Positions 50,759-61,938 of a stretch of DNA of 64,000 bases are shown one piece after another. The translations under genes and the position numbers were made by a program. How positions within the stretch are numbered: the first letter of the stretch is position 1; every line of letters starts with the position of its first letter. The stretch lies in the NCBI GenBank assembly GCA_963793645.1, contig CAWCAW010000010.1, positions 248,001 to 312,000 on the forward strand, given 5' to 3'. Below the pieces are notes generated by a model that saw only the letters and a list, made by a program, of their open reading frames with translations, was not told where the DNA came from and searched no databases. The stretch is from CAWCAW01 sp963793645. Lineage in GTDB: Bacteria; Actinomycetota; Acidimicrobiia; Acidimicrobiales; UBA8190.

Positions 50759-51640
50759 CTATCCGACCAGACCGGCCAGGGCCGCCGCCAGTCTGTGCCG
50801 ATCATGGGCGCGCCCGTTGGCCTTGGCCAGTTGGGCCCGGACCACCGGCACGGTCAGGTCCCCCAAGGCAATGGAGGCGGTGTCGGCCAGCACGACGTCG
50901 ATCTTTACCCCGTGCTCGGTCAGGGCGCTCACATGGTCGGCCACGTCGTATCCCTCGGTCTCCGCCGGCTGGGCGTGCAGGTTGGCCACGTACACGGTGC
51001 GCCCCGGCGAGGTGCCGATGGCCGCCGCGATGGCGGGCACGGCCACCGCCGCGAGCACGCTGGTGAACAGCGAGCCCGGTCCGATGATGACCTGGTCGGC
51101 CCGGGCCAACGCGTCGAGGGCCTCTTGGGGGGCGGGGGGATCGGCCGGCACCAGCGAGACGTGGCGGATCTGGCTGGTGCCCCCTACCGCCGTCTGGCCT
51201 TCGACCGATCCCGAGTCGGCCTCGGCCTTGAGCACCACCGGCTCGGTGGCGGCCGGGACGACCCGGCCCGTACATCCGAGCAGGCGAGCGGCCTCATCCA
51301 GGCCGGCCTGCAGGTCCCCGGCGCTGGCGCTGAGCCCGGCGATGACCAGGTTCCCGAGCGCATGACCGGCCAGGTCCTCGCCCTCGAACCGGTGCTCGAA
51401 GGCCACCGCCAACGCCGAGTCCTCGGCGGCCAGGGCCACCAGACACTTGCGCAGGTCGCCGGGAGGGATGATGCCGAGCTGCTGGCGCAGACGGCCCGAC
51501 GATCCGCCGTCGTCGGCCACCGACACGATGGCGGTGATGGACCCGGCATAGCGGCGCGCCGCCTGCAGCGTGGCGGCCAGGCCATGGCCGCCACCCACGG
51601 CCACCACGCGCGGACCGTGAACCGGAGCCGAATCGGTCAC
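50759..51640 (-). CDS. yvcK: gluconeogenesis factor YvcK/CofD-like protein
   Basis: A 293-residue protein of the CofD/UPF0052 fold: VVAVGGGHGLAATLQAARRY (a variant of the usual GGGTG phosphate-binding start), ITAIVSVADDGGSSGRLRQQ, then LGIIPPGDLRKCLVALA, GHALGNLVIAGL and ADQVIIGPGSLFTSVLAAVA with TVYVANLHAQPAETEGYDVA. YvcK binds UDP-sugars and is needed for gluconeogenic growth and cell shape in Gram-positives. GTG at 51640 overlaps the rapZ stop (GTGA). The neighbours rapZ and gap match the usual actinobacterial order, except that whiA, which commonly follows, is missing. Confidence 0.92.
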   Translation of the reverse strand: MTDSAPVHGPRVVAVGGGHGLAATLQAARRYAGSITAIVSVADDGGSSGRLRQQLGIIPPGDLRKCLVALAAEDSALAVAFEHRFEGEDLAGHALGNLVIAGLSASAGDLQAGLDEAARLLGCTGRVVPAATEPVVLKAEADSGSVEGQTAVGGTSQIRHVSLVPADPPAPQEALDALARADQVIIGPGSLFTSVLAAVAVPAIAAAIGTSPGRTVYVANLHAQPAETEGYDVADHVSALTEHGVKIDVVLADTASIALGDLTVPVVRAQLAKANGRAHDRHRLAAALAGLVG

Positions 51641-52488
51641 CGGTCGAGGTCCCGATGGAAGATGGCCGGCGTGGTGCCCCGGGCGCTCAGACAGCGACCC
51701 AGCTCCTCGGCCAGCACCACCGAGCGGTGGCGCCCGCCCGTGCAGCCCAGGGCCACGGTCAGATAGGACTTCCCCTCCGCCGCGTAAGCGGGCAGGAGGA
51801 CACCGAGCAGCTCGTCGACCCGTCCCAAAAAGGCGCCGGTGGCCTCCTGGGACAGCACGAAGTCCCGTACCGGGGCGTCGAGCCCGGACAGGGGCCGCAG
51901 CCGGTCGACCCAGTGCGGGTTGGGCAGGAACCGGCAGTCGAAGACCAGATCGGCGTCGAGGGGAACCCCGTGCTTGTAACCGAAGGACAGGATCGAGGTG
52001 CGCATGGAGGTGCCCGATTCCTCACCGAGCAGCTCCATGACCCGCCGCCGCAGCTGGTTCACGTTGAGCTCGCCGGTGTCGATGACGATGTCGGCGCGAT
52101 CACGCAGCGGTTTGAGCAGCTCGCGCTCGTCCTCGATGGCGGACTCCACCAGGGCGCCGGCGATGGGGTGGCGGCGCCGGGTCCCTTCGAAGCGTCGCAC
52201 CAGCACGTCGAGGGGGGCGTCGAGGTAGACCACCCGCACGGTGTGGCCCTGGGCGGTGAGGGCCTCAATGGCGGGCACGGCCTCTTTGGGCTGAGCGCCC
52301 CCGCCGCGCCCGATGACCAAGGCCACCCGTTCTTGGCCGGCGTCGGGGCTGCCCACCACCTCGGCTGCCTCCGACAGCAGCGACGGCGGCATGTTGTCGA
52401 TCACATACCAGCCGGCGTCCTCCAAAGCAGCCGCCGCCGTGGAACGGCCGGCGCCCGACATGCCGGCGATCAGGACGAAGTCAGTCAC
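51637..52488 (-). CDS. rapZ: RNase adapter protein RapZ (nucleotide-binding YvcJ family)
   Basis: A 283-residue protein: Walker A FVLIAGMSGAGRSTAAAALE (Arg in place of the common Lys, as in other actinobacteria), AGWYVIDNMPPSLLSEAAEV, FLDA-type strand VVYLDAPLDVLVRRFEGTRR with RHPI, DIVIDTGELNVNQLRRRVME, and the C-terminal domain FGYKHGVPLDADLVFDCRFL with NPHW, plus ALGCTGGRHRSVVLAEEL. It binds nucleotides and small RNA or UDP-sugar signals in characterised relatives. GTG at 52488 overlaps the uvrC stop and its own stop overlaps yvcK, so the three are translationally coupled. Confidence 0.92.
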   Translation of the reverse strand: MTDFVLIAGMSGAGRSTAAAALEDAGWYVIDNMPPSLLSEAAEVVGSPDAGQERVALVIGRGGGAQPKEAVPAIEALTAQGHTVRVVYLDAPLDVLVRRFEGTRRRHPIAGALVESAIEDERELLKPLRDRADIVIDTGELNVNQLRRRVMELLGEESGTSMRTSILSFGYKHGVPLDADLVFDCRFLPNPHWVDRLRPLSGLDAPVRDFVLSQEATGAFLGRVDELLGVLLPAYAAEGKSYLTVALGCTGGRHRSVVLAEELGRCLSARGTTPAIFHRDLDR

Positions 52489-54575
52489 GGTTCATCATCC
52501 CCATCCTCGCCTGCCTCGCCGGCTTCGGCACGGACGCCGCCTACAAGCGCCTTGGTGGCCTCCATCGAACGCTTGGGGCCGACGGTGTGCAGATGGTCAT
52601 AGACAGCTCGCGCCACGGCCTCCGGGAGCCACGGCAGCGCTACCAGCTCGGCCAACGAGGCCGCCCGAGCGGCGCGTACGCTGCCCAGCTCCCGCAACAG
52701 CCGGGCCCGCCGGGCCGGACCGAGCCCGGGGACACCCTCGAGCGCGCTGCGGGTCATGCGCTTGCCCCGCAAGGTGCGGTGGTAGGTGATGGCGAAACGA
52801 TGGGCCTCGTCGCGTACCCGTTGCAGCATGAACAGGGCGTCGGATCCCCGGGGGATGCGCACCGGCTCGGACCGGCCCGGCACGAAGACCTCCTCGAAGG
52901 TCTTGGCCAGCGCGGCGACGGGGATCTCCTCGCTCAGACCCAGAGTCGCGAGCACGCGCTCGCCCACGCCGAGCTGGCCCTTGCCGCCGTCGAGGAGCAG
53001 GAGCTGGGGCGGGTAGGCGAACTTGCGCGGGCGCCGGACCACGCCGATCTCCGCCTCTGGCTCGTCACCAAGCTCTACCGCAGACGCCTCTCGGGCGCGC
53101 AGCAGAGCGGTGAGACGACGGGTGAGGACCTCCTCCATGGCCGCGTAGTCGTCGTTGCCGGGAACGTCACGGATGCGAAAGCGCCGGTACTCAGAACGTC
53201 GGGGCAAGCCGTCTTCGAGGACCACCATCGACCCCACGTAGTCGGTGCCCTGCAGATGGCTCATGTCGTAACACTCGATGCGCAGCGGGGCCTGAGGCAG
53301 GTCGAGCTCCACGCGCAGCGCTTCGAGGGCCCGGGCCCGGCTGTCGTGGTCCGAGGCGCGCCGCAGCCGATGGCGGGCCAGCTCCTCCCCGGCGTTGCGG
53401 GTGACGGTCTCCATCAAGGCTCGCTTGCCGCCGCGCCGCGGCACCCCCAGGGTCACCGGGCCGCCCCGGCGCCCGGCCAAGAACCCCTCGTAGACCTCGG
53501 CACTCTCGGGCAGCTCGGGGACGAGCACCTGGCGGGGCACTCCGGGGGCGCCCGGGCCTTCGGTCCCCCACGAGCTCGGCTCGCCGGCCCCTGACGTCCA
53601 CCCGCTGCGGTCGCCGTCGCGCACCCGAGAGGCTTTGGGGTGTGGGGCGGCCGGCTGCGCCTCCCCATAGAGCTCCTCGAGGAGCCGGCCCACCAGTTGG
53701 GCCGGGGTGACGTCCTCCACCTTGTCCACCACAAAGGCGCGGCGGCCCACGATGCGACCCCGGCGCACGTGGAACACGCACACGGCCGCCTCCAAGGTGT
53801 CGTCCTCGATGCCGATGATGTCGAGGTCCTCGGGGCGCTCGGTGACCACCTGCTGTCGTTCACAGGCCAAGCGCAACGTGGCCAGGCTGTCGCGCAGGCG
53901 AGCGGCCCGCTCGAACTGCAAGGAGTCGGCGGCCTCCTCCATGTCGGCCACCAAACGCCGCTCGACGTCGTCGGTGTCCCCGGCCAGAAACCCCATGAGG
54001 TCTTCGAGCATGCGGTCGTAGCGGTCGTGGTCCACCGCGCCGATGCACGGGCCCGAGCAGCGCTCGATGTGGTACAGCAGACAGGGTTTGCCCAGACGTT
54101 GGTGCCGCTGCAACTTGGCGTCGGAGCAGGTACGAACCGGGAACGAGCGCACCAGCAGGTCGAGGGTGTCGCGAATGGCGCCGGCGTGCGCGTAGGGGCC
54201 GAAGTAACGGATACCGGGGCGACGACGGCCCCGCATGACAGCGGCCCGGGGCCACTCGTCGGGCAGCGTCACCGCCAGCCACGGATAGCTCTTGTCGTCG
54301 GTGAGGCGGATGTTGAAGCGGGGCCGGTGCTCTTTGATGAGGGAGTACTCGAGCATGATGGCCTCGACCTCGTTGGCCACCTGGATCCATTCCACCGTGT
54401 CGGCCGACGCCACCATCTGGGCCGTCTTGGGCGTCAAGGTGGCGGCGTCGGCGAAGTAGCTCGACAGCCGGCTGCGCAAGGACTTGGCCTTGCCCACGTA
54501 GAGGACCCGGCCATGGCTGTCGAGGAACTGATAGGAGCCCGGGGTGTCAGGGATGGTTCCGGCCGGGGGTCGCAC
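52485..54575 (-). CDS. uvrC: excinuclease ABC subunit C
   Basis: A 696-residue protein from the GTG at 54575, well spaced from GGAGG; the frame extends to 54677 without family character. The GIY-YIG nuclease is at the N-terminus (TIPDTPGSYQFLDSHGRVLY, then VGKAKSLRSRLSSYF). The Cys cluster RCSGPCIGAVD follows, then the UVR/UvrB-binding region, the RNase-H-like domain IECYDMSHLQGTDYVGSMVV with LLDGGKGQLGVGERVL, and C-terminal HhH motifs (LEGVPGLGPARRARLLRELG). It makes both incisions in nucleotide excision repair. A linker at about 340-380 is enlarged and Gly/Pro/Ser-rich. It is the first gene of the uvrC-rapZ-yvcK run and divergent from nadA. Confidence 0.95.
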   Translation of the reverse strand: MRPPAGTIPDTPGSYQFLDSHGRVLYVGKAKSLRSRLSSYFADAATLTPKTAQMVASADTVEWIQVANEVEAIMLEYSLIKEHRPRFNIRLTDDKSYPWLAVTLPDEWPRAAVMRGRRRPGIRYFGPYAHAGAIRDTLDLLVRSFPVRTCSDAKLQRHQRLGKPCLLYHIERCSGPCIGAVDHDRYDRMLEDLMGFLAGDTDDVERRLVADMEEAADSLQFERAARLRDSLATLRLACERQQVVTERPEDLDIIGIEDDTLEAAVCVFHVRRGRIVGRRAFVVDKVEDVTPAQLVGRLLEELYGEAQPAAPHPKASRVRDGDRSGWTSGAGEPSSWGTEGPGAPGVPRQVLVPELPESAEVYEGFLAGRRGGPVTLGVPRRGGKRALMETVTRNAGEELARHRLRRASDHDSRARALEALRVELDLPQAPLRIECYDMSHLQGTDYVGSMVVLEDGLPRRSEYRRFRIRDVPGNDDYAAMEEVLTRRLTALLRAREASAVELGDEPEAEIGVVRRPRKFAYPPQLLLLDGGKGQLGVGERVLATLGLSEEIPVAALAKTFEEVFVPGRSEPVRIPRGSDALFMLQRVRDEAHRFAITYHRTLRGKRMTRSALEGVPGLGPARRARLLRELGSVRAARAASLAELVALPWLPEAVARAVYDHLHTVGPKRSMEATKALVGGVRAEAGEAGEDGDDEP

Positions 54576-54809
54576 ACGCACACCTCCACTGTGCCGTACG
54601 GCCGTCCGTCGCCGTGCGCTCCCCGGCCCGCTGCGATCGGGCCCGGCCTGCACGGGCGCGGCGAATGCGCCCGTCACCTACACTGAAGAGTGAGCGCCGG
54701 CCTGGTATCCCGGCGTACATAAAGCTTCCGAGGCCGACAACCCCGCGGATGGGCGACCAGGCTGTCCCCGCCGGCCACTATCGGAGCGCTCCCCGAAGGG
54801 GGTCATAGA

Positions 54810-55937
54810 ATGCTCCGCATCCAGCGTGCGCTCCCCGAGCGCTACTCCACCGCCACGCCCGAGCAGCTCGACCGATGGATCGGGTCGGCCAAAGACGCCC
54901 TGGGCCAACGGGTGCTCGTGCTGGGCCATCACTACCAGCGCGACGAGGTCATGGCCTGGGCCGACGCCCGAGGCGACTCCTACGGCCTGTCACGCATCGC
55001 CGCGGAGCGCCACGACGCCCACTACATCGTGTTCTGCGGCGTGCACTTCATGGCCGAATCGGCGGACATCCTCACCGCCGCCCACCAGCAAGTCGTCCTT
55101 CCCGATCTCAACGCCGGATGCTCCATGGCCGACATGGCCGACATCGACGCCGTGACCGAGGCCTGGGAGGCACTGGCCCGGGTGACCAACGTCGAGCGCA
55201 TCGTGCCCATCACCTACATGAACTCCTCGGCGGCCCTGAAGGCCTTCGTCGGCGAGCACGGCGGTGCCGTGTGCACGTCGTCCAACGCCCGAGCCGTGTT
55301 GACGTGGGCGCTCGGGACCATCGACGACAACCGCCGGGGCGCGGCCACGCGCGGCGACAAGGTGCTCTTCTTCCCCGACCAGCACCTGGGCCGCAACACC
55401 GGCCATCAACTGGGTTGGGGCGAGGCCGACATGCGGGTCTGGAACCCACGCCTGGAGCTGGGCGGGCTCCAAGAAGCCGACGTCAAAGAGGCCACCTTGT
55501 TGCTCTGGCAGGGCCACTGTTCGGTGCACCAGCGTTTTCGCCCCATCCACATCGACGCCTTTCGGGCCGAGCACCCCGACGGCATGGTGGTGGTCCACCC
55601 CGAGTGTGCCCATGACGTGGTGGTCATGGCCGACGCCGTGGGGTCCACCGACTTCATCATCAAGGCCGTGCAGGAGGCGCCGGCCGGTGCCGTCCTCGGC
55701 ATCGGCACCGAGATCCATCTGGTCAACCGCCTCGGCCACGAGCACCCCGACAAGACGGTGGTATCCCTCGATCCCATCGTGTGCCCGTGCTCGACGATGT
55801 TCCGCATCGACGCCGCCCATCTGTGCTGGGTGCTCGAAGGTCTGGCCGACGGGGTCGTGAACAACCGCATCAGCGTCGACCCCGACATCGCCACCTGGGC
55901 GAATGTGGCCTTGCAGCGCATGCTCGAGATCACCTGA
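54810..55937 (+). CDS. nadA: quinolinate synthase
   Basis: A 375-residue protein with the three-domain NadA pattern: VLVLGHHYQRDEVMAWADAR, HYIVFCGVHFMAESADILTA (first cluster Cys), LPDLNAGCSMADMA, YMNSSAALKAFVGEHGGAVC with TSSNA (second Cys), FFPDQHLGRNTG, VHPECAHDVV and the third Cys in VCPCSTMFRIDAAHLCWVLE. It condenses iminoaspartate with dihydroxyacetone phosphate on a 4Fe-4S cluster for NAD synthesis. The nadB and nadC genes are not nearby. AAGGGGG precedes the ATG. It converges with uvrA. Confidence 0.94.
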   Translation: MLRIQRALPERYSTATPEQLDRWIGSAKDALGQRVLVLGHHYQRDEVMAWADARGDSYGLSRIAAERHDAHYIVFCGVHFMAESADILTAAHQQVVLPDLNAGCSMADMADIDAVTEAWEALARVTNVERIVPITYMNSSAALKAFVGEHGGAVCTSSNARAVLTWALGTIDDNRRGAATRGDKVLFFPDQHLGRNTGHQLGWGEADMRVWNPRLELGGLQEADVKEATLLLWQGHCSVHQRFRPIHIDAFRAEHPDGMVVVHPECAHDVVVMADAVGSTDFIIKAVQEAPAGAVLGIGTEIHLVNRLGHEHPDKTVVSLDPIVCPCSTMFRIDAAHLCWVLEGLADGVVNNRISVDPDIATWANVALQRMLEIT

Positions 55938-55963
55938 AGGTCGAGCGGCGCCACCCGCTGTTG

Positions 55964-58909
<2,946 letters not shown>

Positions 58910-58965
58910 GGCGGCGAGGTTACCGGGGGGCGTCGGGGTGGTCTTGCGACTCGTTGGCGCCGAGG

Positions 58966-61118
58966 TCAAGGCACCGACACCGGCACGGGAGCCCCCTCGG
59001 CCGACTCCACCAGCACCAAGCGCAGCTCGGAGATCTCATCTCGCAGCAGGGCCGCCTCCTCGTAGCGCAGCTCAGCGGCGGCGATGCGCATTTCAGCCTC
59101 GAGACGCACCACCAACGTCCGCAGGTCGTCGATGGCCGCCCCCGTCGCCTCCCCGTTCTCGCTTCCGTCGCCCGCCATCACCGTGGCCGTCACCCCGGAA
59201 CGGTCGGGACGCGCCCGGCCCGGAGCACCTCGGCCCAGGACACCGGTGGATCGGCCCCGGCCCCCTCGGCCCGTGCCGGGCCGGCCGCGTCCGCGCCCGG
59301 CGCCATCACCGGAGGCGGCCGGGGCCAGGCGGGCCAGGATGTCGGTCACCGCCTTGCGCACCGTGGTGGGGTTGATGCCGTGCTCGGTGTTGTAGGCCTG
59401 CTGCAGGGCGCGGCGGCGCTGGGTCTCGGAAATCGCCTCCCGCATGGCGTCGCTGATGGTGTCGGCATAGAGCACCACCAAGCCCTCGACGTTGCGCGCG
59501 GCGCGTCCCATGGTCTGGATCAACGAGGATGCCGAGCGCAAGAAGCCCGTCTTGTCGGCGTCGAGGATGGCCACCAACTGCACCTCGGGCAGATCGAGGC
59601 CCTCGCGCAGCAGGTTGATCCCCACCAATACGTCGAACTCGCCCAGGCGGAGGTCGCGCAACAACTCGATGCGGGTGATGGTGTCGACGTCGGAGTGCAG
59701 GTACCGCACCCGCACGCCGAGCTCGAGGAGATAGTCGGTGAGGTCCTCGGCCATCTTCTTCGTCAAGGTGGTGATCGAGTATCCGTCCCTGGCGCGCCGA
59801 GACAACCCGGATGCGCTCGAGAAGGTCGTCGATCTGTCCGGTGGTGGGCTGGATGATCACTTCGGGATCGACCAGCCCGGTCGGCCTGATCACCTGGTCG
59901 ACCACCTGGGTCGAGACGTCGCAGCTCATAGGCGCTGGGGGTGGCCGACAAGAACACCACCTGACCGACCTTGTCGCTGAATTCGTCAAAGGTCAGCGGT
60001 CGGTTGTCGAGGGCGGAAGGAAGGCGAAAGCCGTGCTCCACCAGTGTCTGCTTGCGGGAGCGGTCCCCTTCGTACTGACCGTGGATCTGGGGCACCGTCA
60101 CGTGGCTCTCGTCGATCACGGTCAGGAAGTCGGCCGGGAAGAAGTCGAGAAGGGTGTAGGGCGGCGTGCCGGCGGAACGGCCGTCGAGATGCCGGCTGTA
60201 ATTCTCGATGCCGTTGCACACACCCACCTCGGCCAGCATCTCGAGATCGTGCTGGGTCCGCATGCGCAGGCGCTGGGCCTCGAGCAACTTGTTCTCCGCC
60301 TGCAGCTCACCGAGGCGCCCCCGCAGCTCGTCCTCGATGGAGATGATGGCCCGCCGCATGTTCTCGTCGCCGGCCACGTAGTGGGTGGCCGAGAACACCA
60401 CCAGGTCCTCGATCTCCTCGCCCACGTCACCAGTGAGGGGGTCGAAGCGGCGAATGCGCTCCACCTGGTCCCCGAACAGTTCGATGCGCACGGCGTCCTG
60501 CTCATAGGCCGGGTGCAGTTCCACGGTGTCGCCGCGTACCCGGAAGTGTCCTCGGGTCAACACCACGTCGTTGCGGTCGTAATGCAGCTCCACCAGACGC
60601 CGCAGCAAACTGCGCTGGTCGACGGTGTCGCCCGGTCGCAACATGAGGACCCGGGAGCGGTACTCGTCGGGGGAGCCCAAGCCGTAGATACACGACACCG
60701 ACGCCACCACGATGACGTCGCGGCGCGACAGCAGGCTCGAGGTGGTGGCATGACGCAGCCGGTCGATCTCGTCGTTGATGGACGAGTCCTTTTCGATGTA
60801 GGTGTCGGTGGTGGGGAGATACGCCTCGGGCTGGTAATAGTCGTAGTAGGAGACGAAATACTCGACCCTGTTATTGGGGAACAGCTCCCGCATCTCGGCG
60901 GCCAGCTGCGCGGCCAGCGACTTGTTGGGCTCGATGATGAGGGTGGGCCGCTGCACGGCCTCGATGGTCCACGCCATGGTGGCCGTCTTCCCGCTGCCGG
61001 TGATCCCCAAAAGGGTCTCGTAGCGGTCCCCCCGCAAGATGCCGGCGGTCAGATCGGCGATGGCGCGCGGCTGGTCCCCGGCCGGGCGAAGCGGGGTCAC
61101 AACCTCCAGTTTGGGCAC
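58966..61118 (-). pseudogene. uvrB: excinuclease ABC subunit B, coding sequence broken by two apparent frameshifts
   Basis: The N-terminal two-thirds (GTG at 61118, or GTG 61148) carries PLRPAGDQPRAIADL, Walker A GITGSGKTATMAW, the beta-hairpin YYDYYQPEAYLPTTDTYIEK and the VVFLSATPSAYEL helicase motif. The next segment, VVDQVIRPTGLVDPEVIIQP with GQIDDLLERIR, lies in a second frame. The rest, ITTLTKKMAEDLTDYLLELG to the C-terminal UVR motif EEAALLRDEISEL, lies in a third. The breaks are near 59915-59922 and 59776. Dropping one base at 59776 gives QGRILITTLTKKM, exactly the family sequence. Protein motifs are otherwise intact, so sequencing error is as likely as a real mutation. UvrB verifies damage after UvrA. 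Confidence 0.9.
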
Positions 61119-61214
61119 TCGTTCGATCGTATCGGGGGGGTGTGACACCCAAACCGGCGACGCCGGGGTGCCGGTCCGGGGTGCGGCGGGTGCGCGTCGG
61201 CGGGCTACGGCGGG

Positions 61215-61826
61215 CTACGGCGGTGGGGCCAGGCGGCGTTGCAGCTCGGCCCACACCCGCGCCACCTCGGCTTCGAGGTGGGGGCGATCCGTCGAGTTGT
61301 CGATGACCAGGTCGGCTCCTTCGAGGCGCTCGGCGCGGCTCGGCTGCGCCGCCATCCGGGCGGCGATGTCCTCCTCGGTGAAATGGCGCTGGGAGACCAG
61401 CCGTTGGCGGGCCACCTCCACCGGGCAGTCCACCACCACGACCAGGGCCAACGTGAGCACGTCGCGGTGCACCGCCCGCAACAGAGGGATGTCGAGGACG
61501 ACGACGGCGTCGGTGCCCTCGAGGGCGTTGCGCCGCTCGATCATGAGGATGCCGATGGCCGGGTGGGTGATGGCGTTGAGGGCGGCCAGCTCCTCGGGGT
61601 CACCGAAGGCCACCGCCGCCAGCGCAGCCCGGTCGATGGAGCCGTCGGCGGCCACGATGCCGGACCCGAAGCGCTCGATGAGCGGCGCGTAGGCGGGGCC
61701 TGTGGGGGTCACCACCTCGCGGGCCACCTTGTCGGCGTCGATGAGCACCGCACCCCGAGCGCACAGCAGATCGGCGACGGTGGACTTGCCCGAACCGATC
61801 CCTCCGGTCAACCCCACGGCGAGCAT
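61215..61826 (-). CDS. coaE: dephospho-CoA kinase
   Basis: A 203-residue protein from the ATG at 61826, with AAGGAGG about 13 bases upstream. P-loop VGLTGGIGSGKSTVADLLCA, then LIDADKVAREVVTPTGPAYA (conserved D-A-D), LNAITHPAIGILMIERR (H-P motif), VVVLDIPLLRAVHRDVLTLA and the lid/CoA-binding part RLVSQRHFTEEDIAARMAAQ with DLVIDNSTDRPHLEAEV. It phosphorylates dephospho-CoA in the last step of coenzyme A synthesis. Its location next to uvrB is a common actinobacterial arrangement. Confidence 0.94.
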   Translation of the reverse strand: MLAVGLTGGIGSGKSTVADLLCARGAVLIDADKVAREVVTPTGPAYAPLIERFGSGIVAADGSIDRAALAAVAFGDPEELAALNAITHPAIGILMIERRNALEGTDAVVVLDIPLLRAVHRDVLTLALVVVVDCPVEVARQRLVSQRHFTEEDIAARMAAQPSRAERLEGADLVIDNSTDRPHLEAEVARVWAELQRRLAPPP

Positions 61827-61938
61827 GGCGACGCCGTTGCCTCCTTCGCGCGCACGTGGATTCAGTGCGCCCACCAGCGTTTTCGAGCGGATGCCTACAC
61901 TACCGGGCCGCGGGCGGACACCACGAGAGGACGGCGCC

